From positions 1 through 6,881 of the forward strand of contig JAFAUA010000473.1 of assembly GCA_019243595.1 (NCBI GenBank): a DNA stretch of 6,881 nucleotides. Direction: 5' to 3'. The position numbers and the translations under genes are program-made. This DNA is from Acidimicrobiia bacterium (GTDB taxonomy: Bacteria > Actinomycetota > Acidimicrobiia > Acidimicrobiales > AC-14). The notes under the pieces are model-generated. The model saw only the letters and a program-made list of their open reading frames with translations, did not search any database and was not told where the DNA came from. Position 1 is the stretch's first letter; every line of letters starts with the position of its first letter. Positions 1 through 6,263 of the stretch are shown here, piece by piece.

Positions 1-1469
1 TCGAGCGGGTGTGGGCGTCGGGCCTCAAGGCGCAGCTGCTCGCCAACGCCGTCGGCGCCGCCATTGTCGTCGCGTACTTCGAAGTCACATCGCTGCCGTC
101 CACGCACAACAAGAATCCCGTCGGGGCCCTCGGCAAATGGGGTGACCCCGCGCTGTTTGCCATCTACGCCGTGCTGATCTGGGGCGGCGGGCGCTACGTG
201 AGCAGGCGTGTCTTCCGTCGAACCACGGCGTGGGCCTTCGAAGATCGCCCACCCACCGACAACGAGCGGATCGCGACCCTCGGACTGCCGCGGCGCGCCG
301 CGTTGTCGGCGCTCGTGTCCTGGCCAGCGGTTGGGGTCATAACGGCGTTGTTGAACTACGCGACCCACGAGAGCTTCGCCCTGTCTGTTCGTATCGCTGT
401 TGGCGTCTCGGCCGCCGGGGTCGCCGTCGCTCTTGTCACGAGCGTGCTCGCCGAGCGCAGCCTGCGACCGCTCTTCGTCGTCGTTTTGGCGGGAGCGCCT
501 CCCGAGCGCGCTCGAGTCGTCGGGATACGACGACGACTCCTGCTCTTTTGGGCCATCGGATCGGGACTGCCCCTGCTCGGTGTTCTCCTGACTCCTGTCG
601 GGCTTCCGGCGTCCGACCGGGACCGCATCCTCGTTGGGATGCTTGTCGTCGCGGGATGCGGCCTCGTGGCGGGCCTCGGTACGACCGTGGTCGCCGCCGC
701 TTCCGTGGCCGACCCCATTGCCGACGTGCGTGGCGCCATGGCCCGAGTCGCCGGCGGCGATCTCAACGCCGAGGTGCCTGTCGACGACGACGGCGAGCTC
801 GGGCTCCTGCAGGCCGGGTTCAACACGATGGCGTCGGGGCTTCGTGAGCGAGAGCGCCTCCGCGAGCTGTTCGGCGGCTATGTCGGCGACGAAGTGGCCC
901 GCCGGGCGGTGGAGTCGGGCGTCACGCTCGAAGGTGAGGAACGCGATGTCAGCGTGCTCTTCGTCGACGTCGTCGGTTCGACCGCACTTGCCGAGCGACG
1001 ACCGGCTGTCGAGGTCGTCGCCCTCCTCAATGGCTTCTTCGACGCCGTCATTCGTACCGTCGACTCCGAGCAGGGCTGGGTCAACAAGTTCGAGGGTGAC
1101 GCCACCCTCTGCGTCTTCGGTGCGCCGATGGACCAGCCCGACCACGCGGCACGCGCCCTTCGGTCGGCCGTCGCCCTGCGGAGCGCATTGCGTGCCATCG
1201 AGGGTCTCGATGCCGGCATTGGCATCTCGTCGGGCATCGCCGTCGCCGGGAACGTCGGGAGCGAGCGTCGCTACGAGTACACGGTGGTCGGGGACCCCGT
1301 GAACGAGGCCGCCCGCCTGACCGAGCTGGCCAAGGCCCATCCCGGCCGCATCGTGGTCAGCGAGGCGACGGTGACGGCCGGCGGCGGGTCGGGCGATGGA
1401 TGGCGGCCAGGTGAGTGCGTGACGCTGCGGGGTCGGAGCCGGCCCACCCAGACGTTCGTTCCCGCCTGA
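1..1469 (+). CDS. Membrane-bound class III adenylate cyclase (6 TM + HAMP + cyclase domain), probably 5'-partial
   Basis: Predicted to convert ATP to cAMP at the inner face of the membrane. Residues are numbered from the GTG at 9. Six hydrophobic segments lie near residues 10-26, 47-64, 97-117, 128-148, 174-197 and 208-232. A HAMP linker follows (about 230-282), then a short transducing helix with RLRELFGGYVGDEVARRA, then the cyclase homology domain (about 311-470). All catalytic positions of a homodimeric class III cyclase are visible: metal-binding D320 (FVDVVGST) and D364 (FEGD), adenine-selecting K360 and D429 (VVGDPVN), and transition-state N432 and R436. The Lys/Asp pair argues for ATP over GTP. 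The architecture matches mycobacterial Rv1318c/Rv1319c/Rv1320c/Rv3645, which are about 50 residues longer at the N-terminus. The frame is open to the left edge, so the true start probably lies outside; the GTG at 9 has only a weak GAG upstream. It ends 6 nt from the convergent thioesterase gene. Confidence 0.93.
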   Translation, partial: ERVWASGLKAQLLANAVGAAIVVAYFEVTSLPSTHNKNPVGALGKWGDPALFAIYAVLIWGGGRYVSRRVFRRTTAWAFEDRPPTDNERIATLGLPRRAALSALVSWPAVGVITALLNYATHESFALSVRIAVGVSAAGVAVALVTSVLAERSLRPLFVVVLAGAPPERARVVGIRRRLLLFWAIGSGLPLLGVLLTPVGLPASDRDRILVGMLVVAGCGLVAGLGTTVVAAASVADPIADVRGAMARVAGGDLNAEVPVDDDGELGLLQAGFNTMASGLRERERLRELFGGYVGDEVARRAVESGVTLEGEERDVSVLFVDVVGSTALAERRPAVEVVALLNGFFDAVIRTVDSEQGWVNKFEGDATLCVFGAPMDQPDHAARALRSAVALRSALRAIEGLDAGIGISSGIAVAGNVGSERRYEYTVVGDPVNEAARLTELAKAHPGRIVVSEATVTAGGGSGDGWRPGECVTLRGRSRPTQTFVPA

Positions 1470-1475
1470 TCCCGG

Positions 1476-2276
1476 TCAGCGGATCGGGAGCATCGCCGCC
1501 AGCTGGCGGCTCTCGGCGATCAGCTCGCCGCTCTGGCTCCAGATCTGCCCGTCCTCCACGAGGAAGCCGTCGCGCGCGACCGGACTACTGAATATGACGA
1601 GGACGAAGTCGTCCGGTGACGCGTCGGGCATCGGCACTGGCACACGAAAGTGCACGCTTAGATCGACGGTCGGGACGCCAACACGCTCCTGCGTCCGTGA
1701 GAACACGGCGGGCATCCATCCGTCGGCGTACTCGACGAGCAGCGGCGCGTCGAGGATCTGCGGCTCGGCCAGGCGCAGCCATCCGCCGGAGATCGCCTCG
1801 TCTCCGCCCGAGAACGGGGCCGGGCCGATCGCCTGGCGATGCTCGAAGAACCGAATGTGGGGCGGGGACGCCTCCATCGACATGGGCGGGACCCTTGACG
1901 GCGGCGGAACGTCAGGCATCTGAACGTCCACGTACTCCGGCGCGTCGCGCGACTTCGAGAATGCGCCGAGCGCCAGAGCCATCGGCTGGCCGTCCTGGAT
2001 CAGCCGAGCCGACACCGACGTCATCGCCCCACCGGACCGCTCGATCGTGGTCTCGACCTCGACCGGTCCGACCTTCGGAGGTGCGAGGTAGTGGATGGTG
2101 AACGACCGAGCCGGACGCGACGGGTTGGCGACCGCCTCGACCATGGCGCGCATCACGATCGCCCCGACGTAGCCGCCGTGCGGCCCGCGGTAGACCCACC
2201 ACGCCTCGTCGATGTGACCGCCGAACCGTCCGTCGCCGAGACGCGTCAGTGCCGTGTCCTTTTCGAATTGGGTCAC
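1476..2276 (-). CDS. TesB-like acyl-CoA thioesterase (double hotdog, 4HBT_3 type)
   Basis: A 266-residue protein of the TesB/acyl-CoA thioesterase II group, predicted to hydrolyse acyl-CoA to free acid and CoA in the cytoplasm. The first hotdog contains the typical DEAWWVYRGPHGGYVGAIVMRA stretch (residues 23-44, with the GGY turn). The second ends in WSQSGELIAESRQLA. By eye, the E. coli TesB catalytic set (Asp204, Thr228, Gln278) aligns with D205 (TVDLSVHF), S230 or S231 (FSSPVARDGF) and Q258 (ESRQLA); Ser for Thr is a mild change. The chain is slightly shorter than E. coli TesB (286 residues). The start is GTG, giving M-T-Q-F-E-K-D. No convincing Shine-Dalgarno precedes it, but the stop of the upstream PBP gene is only 13 nt away, so translational coupling is likely. 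The real substrate cannot be read from sequence; the family covers fatty acyl-CoAs of varied length. Confidence 0.88.
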   Translation of the reverse strand: MTQFEKDTALTRLGDGRFGGHIDEAWWVYRGPHGGYVGAIVMRAMVEAVANPSRPARSFTIHYLAPPKVGPVEVETTIERSGGAMTSVSARLIQDGQPMALALGAFSKSRDAPEYVDVQMPDVPPPSRVPPMSMEASPPHIRFFEHRQAIGPAPFSGGDEAISGGWLRLAEPQILDAPLLVEYADGWMPAVFSRTQERVGVPTVDLSVHFRVPVPMPDASPDDFVLVIFSSPVARDGFLVEDGQIWSQSGELIAESRQLAAMLPIR

Positions 2277-2289
2277 GAGACTGCTCTGT

Positions 2290-4626
2290 CTATCCGGTTG
2301 TCGTCGTCTCCCCGGGCGGCGGGACCGCCTGGACGATTCCCACGGGATCGACCCACACCGTCACCGTGGTGCCTTGCGTGGCCGCGGAGCCCGCCGCCGG
2401 ACTCTGCTTCCACACCAGGCCGGCGCGCGACGCGGCGTCGGCGGCGGGAGGCTCCTGTTGCGTGACGACGTGGGGCGCGAAGCCGGCGCTGCGCAGCGTG
2501 TCACGGGCCTCGCTCTCGGAAAGGCCAAGGACATTGGGAACGTGGGCGGGCGCGTTGCCAGTACCGACCTGCAAGGTCACGGCCGACCCGCCCGGCGCCA
2601 GGCAACCGGCACACGGCGACTGGCCGACCACGAAGCCCGGCGGATAGTCGCCGTTCGCCACGCTGACCCTGTCGGCGGTGAAGCCCTCGGATCCAAGTTG
2701 GTCCTCGGCGACGTCGACGGGCATGCCGGACACGTTGGGCACCGGCCGCATGGTGCCGTTGTCGGCGCTGGCGGCGGGTGTCGCAGGCGGGAACGGCGAG
2801 ACCGGGGTCTGGGCCAACGCCGCGCTCATGTACAGCTGCCAGATCTGCGCCGGCCAGGTGCCGCCCTGCACCGTGATGCGGGTGGCAGGCGGGACCATCG
2901 ACCGTTGCGCGTCGGCGAACCCCACCCATACCGAGGTCACCAGCTCGGGTGTGAAGCCCACGAACCAGGCGTCACGCCACTGCTCGCCGGTGCCCGTCTT
3001 GCCGGCCGCCGGCCGCCCGATGCGAGCGTTCACGCCGGTGCCGCGCTGCACGACCTGCTCGAGCACCGAACGGACCTGGTCGACCACGTTGGGAGCGAGG
3101 GCGGGGCGCGGGTCGGGCTGATGTTGATAGAGCACGGTGCCGTCGGCCTTGGTGACCCGGCTGATCAGCGACGGCGTCACCGCTGCGCCCTTGTTGTCGA
3201 TGGCCCCGTAGGCGCTCGCCATCTCGAGGGGCGTGACGTCGTTGGTGCCGAGGACCGCCGACGGGTACGGGTCGAGGTGCGAGGTGATGCCGAGGCGTCG
3301 GGCGACGTCGAGCGCCTCGTTGGGTCCGACCTCGAGGATCAGCCTGGCGTACACGGTGTTGATCGAGTGGACGGTCGCCTCGACCAGGTCCATCGTGCCG
3401 CCGCCCTCGTCCTCGAAGTTGCGCACGTGCCAGACGCCACCGCGGGGGAGCGGCAGGTCGAGGGACTGGGGCGCGGCATAGAGCTTGTGCAGCGAGACGC
3501 CCTGCTGCACGGCTGCCGCGAGCACGAAGGGCTTGAAGGACGAGCCCGCGGGCCGCTGGCCCTGGGTGGCCAGGTTGAACTTGGCCTGGCTGCCCCCGCC
3601 GAAGAAGTCGCGGCCGCCGACCAGTGCGCGCACGTTGCCGGTCCCGGGCTCGAGGGAGACCACGGCGGCCGACGGGTCGGTCGCCGGTTGGGAGAGAACC
3701 TTGGCGACCGCCTGCTCGGCCTCGGCCTGCTTGGCCAGGTCGACGGTGGTGTAGATGCGCAGGCCCCCGTTGAACAGGTTCTGCTGCCGCTGGGCGGGTG
3801 ACTGGCCGCCGCCGAACTTGGGATCGTCGAGGATCTGCTGCTTGACGGCCTCGACGAAGTACGGCGCCGGATAGCTGCCGGACGGCTGGTGGTGGCCGAC
3901 GCCGAGCGGTGTCGCCTTGGCGGCCGCCGCTTGTTCGTCTGTGATGTCGTGCAGCGACGCCATCTTGTCGAGCACCGCGATGCGCCGGCCGGAGGCCGCG
4001 TCGGCGTGGTCGTAGGGGTCGTAGTTGTTCGGCGACCGGATCAGGCCGGCCAGCAGGGCGGCCTGCGGCAGGGTGAGCTTCTCGGCTGGCTCGCCGAAGT
4101 AGGTCTCCGACGCGGCCTGCACCCCGTAGGCGCCGTTGCCGAAGTAGATCGTGTTGAGGTAGCCCGCGAGGATCTTGGACTTCCCGATCTTGTGCTCCAG
4201 CTGGTAGGCGAGGGCGGCCTCCCGGAGCTTGCGGTGGACTGTGCGCTCCCGGTCGGCCAGCACGTTCTTGACGTACTGCTCGGTGATCGTCGATCCGCCC
4301 TGCACGACCTTGCCGTGGGTGGCATCGGCCCAGGCGGCGCGCACCATGGCCCGGATGTCGACGCCGGTGTGGTGCCAGAAGCGCTCGTCTTCGATGGCGA
4401 CGACTGCCTGCTGCAGCTGCTTGGGCATCTGACTGAGCGGCACCGTCTCGCGGTTCTGGTCGGCGTGGAGGGTGGTGATCAGCGTGCCGTCGGCCGCGAA
4501 GATCTTTGTCGACTCGGCAACCGCCGGCCCCGTGAGGATCAGGTCCGGCGCCTGCCACGCGCACGCCCCAGCGACGAGCGCGAGAAGAACGATGAGCGCG
4601 CCGAACCGAAGGCGCGGGCAAGCCAC
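2290..4626 (-). CDS. Bifunctional class A penicillin-binding protein with two C-terminal PASTA repeats (PonA2-like)
   Basis: Polymerises lipid II into glycan strands and cross-links the peptides outside the membrane. Numbering is from the GTG at 4626 (778 aa). Residues 6-21 form a hydrophobic anchor ending in a lipobox-like LVAGAC. The GT51 domain (about 38-215) has catalytic E79 in EDERFWHH, GGSTITEQ with E116, RKLREAALAYQLE and ILAGYLNTIYFGNGAYGVQA. The transpeptidase (about 290-605) has all three motifs: S362-SF-K365 (SxxK), S421-I-N423 (SxN) and K543-TGTG. PASTA repeats span about 628-688 and 695-761, followed by a Pro/Thr tail. The order resembles mycobacterial PonA2. A TTG six bases upstream (4632) is an alternative start. 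A GAGGG lies 10 nt before the GTG but only 4 nt before the TTG, so the GTG is preferred. Divergent from tyrS; the thioesterase follows 13 nt downstream in a likely two-gene operon. Confidence 0.95.
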   Translation of the reverse strand: MACPRLRFGALIVLLALVAGACAWQAPDLILTGPAVAESTKIFAADGTLITTLHADQNRETVPLSQMPKQLQQAVVAIEDERFWHHTGVDIRAMVRAAWADATHGKVVQGGSTITEQYVKNVLADRERTVHRKLREAALAYQLEHKIGKSKILAGYLNTIYFGNGAYGVQAASETYFGEPAEKLTLPQAALLAGLIRSPNNYDPYDHADAASGRRIAVLDKMASLHDITDEQAAAAKATPLGVGHHQPSGSYPAPYFVEAVKQQILDDPKFGGGQSPAQRQQNLFNGGLRIYTTVDLAKQAEAEQAVAKVLSQPATDPSAAVVSLEPGTGNVRALVGGRDFFGGGSQAKFNLATQGQRPAGSSFKPFVLAAAVQQGVSLHKLYAAPQSLDLPLPRGGVWHVRNFEDEGGGTMDLVEATVHSINTVYARLILEVGPNEALDVARRLGITSHLDPYPSAVLGTNDVTPLEMASAYGAIDNKGAAVTPSLISRVTKADGTVLYQHQPDPRPALAPNVVDQVRSVLEQVVQRGTGVNARIGRPAAGKTGTGEQWRDAWFVGFTPELVTSVWVGFADAQRSMVPPATRITVQGGTWPAQIWQLYMSAALAQTPVSPFPPATPAASADNGTMRPVPNVSGMPVDVAEDQLGSEGFTADRVSVANGDYPPGFVVGQSPCAGCLAPGGSAVTLQVGTGNAPAHVPNVLGLSESEARDTLRSAGFAPHVVTQQEPPAADAASRAGLVWKQSPAAGSAATQGTTVTVWVDPVGIVQAVPPPGETTTTG

Positions 4627-4635
4627 GCCCAATTG

Positions 4636-4641
4636 TCCCTC
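4636..4641 (-). promoter_or_regulatory. Ribosome binding site of the PBP gene
   Basis: Read on the minus strand this is GAGGGA, a fair match to the Shine-Dalgarno consensus. It decides between two in-frame starts: its last GAGGG base is 10 nt from the GTG at 4626 and 4 nt from the TTG at 4632. The GTG has the better start codon and an acceptable spacing. No clear -10/-35 for the PBP gene is visible in the gap; its promoter must lie partly within the 5' end of tyrS. Confidence 0.5.
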
Positions 4642-4644
4642 GGG

Positions 4645-4650
4645 TACGGT
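4645..4650 (+). promoter_or_regulatory. Possible -10 element (TACGGT) for a leaderless tyrS mRNA
   Basis: TACGGT fits the actinobacterial TANNNT -10 pattern. Transcription starting 7-9 nt downstream would begin at 4657-4659, which is at or just before the tyrS GTG. There is no recognisable Shine-Dalgarno in front of that GTG. Together these would suit a leaderless message, which is common in actinobacteria. No good -35 is visible, so this is a weak inference. Confidence 0.3.
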
Positions 4651-4658
4651 GCCGACCG

Positions 4659-5915
4659 GTGGACGTCTGGGACGAGCTCGAGTGGCGGGGCGCGGTGGCG
4701 CAGTCGACCGACCCCGAGCTGCCGACCCTGCTTCGGCAGGAGTCGCTGACCGTCTACCTCGGGATCGACGTCACCGCCGAGAGCCTCCACGTCGGGCACT
4801 TGTTCGGGCTGATGAACCTGGCCCGCCTACAGCGGGCCGGCCACCGCCCGATCGCCTTGCTCGGCGGCGGCACGACTCTCATCGGGGATCCGTCGGGCCG
4901 CGAAGAGGAACGCCCCCTGCTGTCCGACGACGAAATTGCCGCCAACGCCGCCGCCATACGCGCCCAGGTCGAGCGCTTCGTCGACCTGTCCCCGAGCCGC
5001 GGCACCCTCGTGAACAACGCCGACTGGCTGCGGCCGTTGCGCCTCACCGACTTCCTACGTGAGGTCGGCAAGCACTTCACCGTCAACGTCATGATCGCCA
5101 AGGAGTCGGTGCGGGCCCGCCTCGAGGAGCGCGAGCAGGGGATCTCCTACACCGAGTTCAGCTACATGCTCCTGCAGGCCTACGACTTCCTGCATCTGTT
5201 CGACGAGCACGGCTGCACCCTGCAGATCGGCGGGAGCGATCAGTGGGGGAACATCACCGCCGGGATCGACCTGATCCGCCGGAACCGGGGCGGCCACGCC
5301 TACGGCCTGACATTCCCGCTTATCACCAGCGCCAGCGGCCGCAAGTTCTCCAAGAGCGACCCCGACAACCCCTGGTTGTCGCCCGAGAAGACCAGCCCCT
5401 ACCGGTTCTTCCAGTACTGGCTGAACAGCGACGACCGCGACGTCGGGATGTACCTGCGCCTCCTCACCGACCTGCCCCGCTCGACCATCGAGGAGCTCGA
5501 CGTGGCCACCGCCGAGCACCCTGAACGGCGCCAAGCCCAGCAAGCCCTGGCGTGGGACCTCACAGTCCGGGTGCACGGCGAGGCGGCCGCCGAGTCGGCC
5601 AAGCGGGCGTCGGAGGCCCTGTTCGGTGGCGACCCCACCACGCTCAGCGAATCCGAGCTCCTCGAGGTGTTCGCCGACGCGCCGTCGAGCGAGGCCGGGC
5701 GGGACGGCGCCACCGTGCTCGACCTGTTCGCCCAAGCACTCGAGGACGGCTCCAAGTCCGCGGCCCGGCGCACGGCCTCCCAGGGCGGCGCCTATGTCAA
5801 CAGCCGCCAGGAGAAGGAGCTGGACCGCCCGGTGCGGGAAGACGAGCTGGTCGCTGAGCGGTACCTCGTCTTGCGCAAGGGCCGGAAGCGCTACCATCTC
5901 ATCCGCTTCGGGTAG
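4659..5915 (+). CDS. tyrS: Tyrosine--tRNA ligase (TyrRS)
   Basis: Charges tRNA-Tyr with tyrosine via tyrosyl-adenylate in the cytoplasm; a class Ic synthetase that works as a dimer. The 418 residues are normal for the family. The Rossmann catalytic domain carries the HIGH motif as H44-V-G-H47 (ESLHVGHL), preceded by Y33-LGID, where Y33 matches Tyr34 of the Geobacillus enzyme. GDPSG lies at 76-80. The tyrosine pocket YTEFSYMLLQAYD gives Y169, Q173 and D176, and GGSDQWGN gives Q195. The KMSKS loop is K229-FSKS. A linker follows, then a C-terminal S4 RNA-binding domain (about 352-418) ending in KRYHLIRFG. The GTG start at 4659 has no clear ribosome binding site. There is no room for a T-box leader. 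The stop is 16 nt before the -35 of the rRNA promoter with no terminator between, so read-through into the rRNA operon is possible. Confidence 0.98.
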   Translation: MDVWDELEWRGAVAQSTDPELPTLLRQESLTVYLGIDVTAESLHVGHLFGLMNLARLQRAGHRPIALLGGGTTLIGDPSGREEERPLLSDDEIAANAAAIRAQVERFVDLSPSRGTLVNNADWLRPLRLTDFLREVGKHFTVNVMIAKESVRARLEEREQGISYTEFSYMLLQAYDFLHLFDEHGCTLQIGGSDQWGNITAGIDLIRRNRGGHAYGLTFPLITSASGRKFSKSDPDNPWLSPEKTSPYRFFQYWLNSDDRDVGMYLRLLTDLPRSTIEELDVATAEHPERRQAQQALAWDLTVRVHGEAAAESAKRASEALFGGDPTTLSESELLEVFADAPSSEAGRDGATVLDLFAQALEDGSKSAARRTASQGGAYVNSRQEKELDRPVREDELVAERYLVLRKGRKRYHLIRFG

Positions 5916-5931
5916 CCATCACCGCATCCCG

Positions 5932-5961
5932 TTGCCAGGTGCTTTGCAGCCGTGCTATGGT
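5932..5961 (+). promoter_or_regulatory. rRNA operon promoter (P1)
   Basis: A sigma-70/SigA-type promoter: -35 TTGCCA at 5932-5937 (5 of 6 to TTGACA), an 18-bp spacer, and -10 TATGGT at 5956-5961, preceded by TGC to give an extended -10. Transcription should start near 5967-5969. It sits 16 nt after the tyrS stop and is the only strong promoter I find before the 16S gene. This matches the mycobacterial rrnB arrangement, where promoters lie between tyrS and the rRNA genes. Confidence 0.8.
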
Positions 5962-5966
5962 TGCAA
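5944..5966 (+). promoter_or_regulatory. Inverted repeat overlapping the rRNA promoter -10
   Basis: Arms TTGCAGCC (5944-5951) and GGTTGCAA (5959-5966) are inverted with 7 of 8 pairs and a 7-bp spacer that contains most of the extended -10. The size (23 bp, about two helical turns) and placement would suit a dimeric regulator that blocks or modulates RNA polymerase. No known operator is recognised, and chance is possible. Confidence 0.4.
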
Positions 5967-5969
5967 GGT

Positions 5970-5991
5970 TGCGCCCTCGGATGGGGGCGCA
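5970..5991 (+). other. Leader hairpin 1 at the transcript 5' end
   Basis: TGCGCCC (5970-5976) pairs perfectly with GGGCGCA (5985-5991), plus a U-G closing pair, leaving a 6-nt loop. It would form within a few nucleotides of the predicted start site and could protect the 5' end of the precursor. A competing pairing exists between GATGG (5980-5984) and CCATC (5995-5999). Confidence 0.5.
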
Positions 5992-6023
5992 GCGCCATCC
6001 TCGGCGGCAGGCCCGCTGGGGAG

Positions 6024-6057
6024 CGAGGAAGTGCGGGGCTTCTCTCCGCAACCCTCG
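6024..6057 (+). other. Leader hairpin 2 (two-part stem)
   Basis: Outer stem CGAGG (6024-6028) with CCTCG (6053-6057), a small internal loop, then an inner stem 6032-6038 with 6044-6050 (seven pairs, one G-U) and a 5-nt loop. There is no U-tract after it, so it is not an intrinsic terminator. Confidence 0.45.
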
Positions 6058-6072
6058 GAGCACTGGACACGA

Positions 6073-6092
6073 ACATCTCCTTCTGGAGAGGT
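6073..6092 (+). promoter_or_regulatory. boxB-like hairpin of the rRNA antitermination site
   Basis: TCTCC (6076-6080) pairs with GGAGA (6085-6089) around a UUCU loop; after one mismatch, two more pairs extend the base. It lies 13 nt before the boxA-like element, the boxB-then-boxA order known from rRNA leaders. Confidence 0.5.
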
Positions 6093-6105
6093 GTGTCTCT
6101 GAGTC

Positions 6106-6125
6106 GCTCCTTGAAAACGGAATAG
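6106..6125 (+). promoter_or_regulatory. boxA-like antitermination element
   Basis: GCTCCTTGAAAAC followed by GGAATAG. It resembles both E. coli boxA (TGCTCTTTAACA) and the mycobacterial leader motif TTTGAGAACTCAATAG. It is expected to bind NusB-NusE in the nascent RNA, letting polymerase read through the long untranslated operon. Confidence 0.6.
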
Positions 6126-6139
6126 AGGATTTTCAGCCA

Positions 6140-6176
6140 AAAGCCAGTGCGGGTGGCTTTGCTTCGGCAGAGCCAC
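6140..6176 (+). other. Two competing leader hairpins, one with a C(UUCG)G loop
   Basis: Form A pairs AAAGCCA (6140-6146) with TGGCTTT (6154-6160), seven perfect pairs with a 7-nt loop. Form B pairs 6153-6162 (GTGGCTTTGC) with 6167-6176 (GCAGAGCCAC), ten pairs including one G-U, closed by the very stable C(UUCG)G tetraloop. The segment 6154-6160 is used in both, so the forms exclude each other. Form B should be more stable, while form A can form first during transcription. No U-tract follows, so B is not a normal terminator. Confidence 0.5.
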
Positions 6177-6220
6177 AAAGTTAATTGCACTGAGAACATG
6201 GACAACGTGTTCCTGGTGCC

Positions 6221-6259
6221 AGTTGGTCGTAAGGGGTGAGTAGCCCCGCTCGACCGACT
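6221..6259 (+). other. Leader hairpin upstream of 16S
   Basis: AGTTGGTCG (6221-6229) pairs with CGACCGACT (6251-6259), nine pairs including one G-U. Inside, GGGG (6233-6236) pairs with CCCC (6244-6247) around a 7-nt loop. A candidate RNase III or folding-guide structure in the precursor. Confidence 0.55.
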
Positions 6260-6263
6260 CTCC

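Noticed and set aside
1461..1490. Bidirectional terminator between cyclase and thioesterase
   Set aside because: Only a 5-bp stem (TCCCG with CGGGA, 10-nt loop) overlapping both gene ends and no T-tract. Too weak to call.
2254..3801. Long + strand open frame (515 codons) across the PBP gene
   Set aside because: It lies antisense to a PBP with every catalytic motif intact, has Gly/Arg/Val/His-rich composition with no recognisable domain, and is a typical by-product of high-GC codon use on the other strand.
2972..4621. Long - strand open frame (549 codons) inside the PBP gene
   Set aside because: Same strand as the PBP but shifted frame; Arg/Pro/Gly-rich with no motifs. A shadow of the real gene.
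4633..4658. T-box or other riboswitch before tyrS
   Set aside because: The gap to the divergent PBP gene is far too short for a T-box leader, and no stem-loop series is present.
5055..5897. Antisense open frame (280 codons) over tyrS
   Set aside because: Mirror of a clear tyrS; low-complexity Gly/Val/Leu/Glu composition and no domain.
6159..6186. Second rRNA promoter (TTGCTT-16-TTAATT)
   Set aside because: The -35 is poor, spacing is short and the -10 match is weak. The AT-rich patch is better explained as spacer after the UUCG hairpin.
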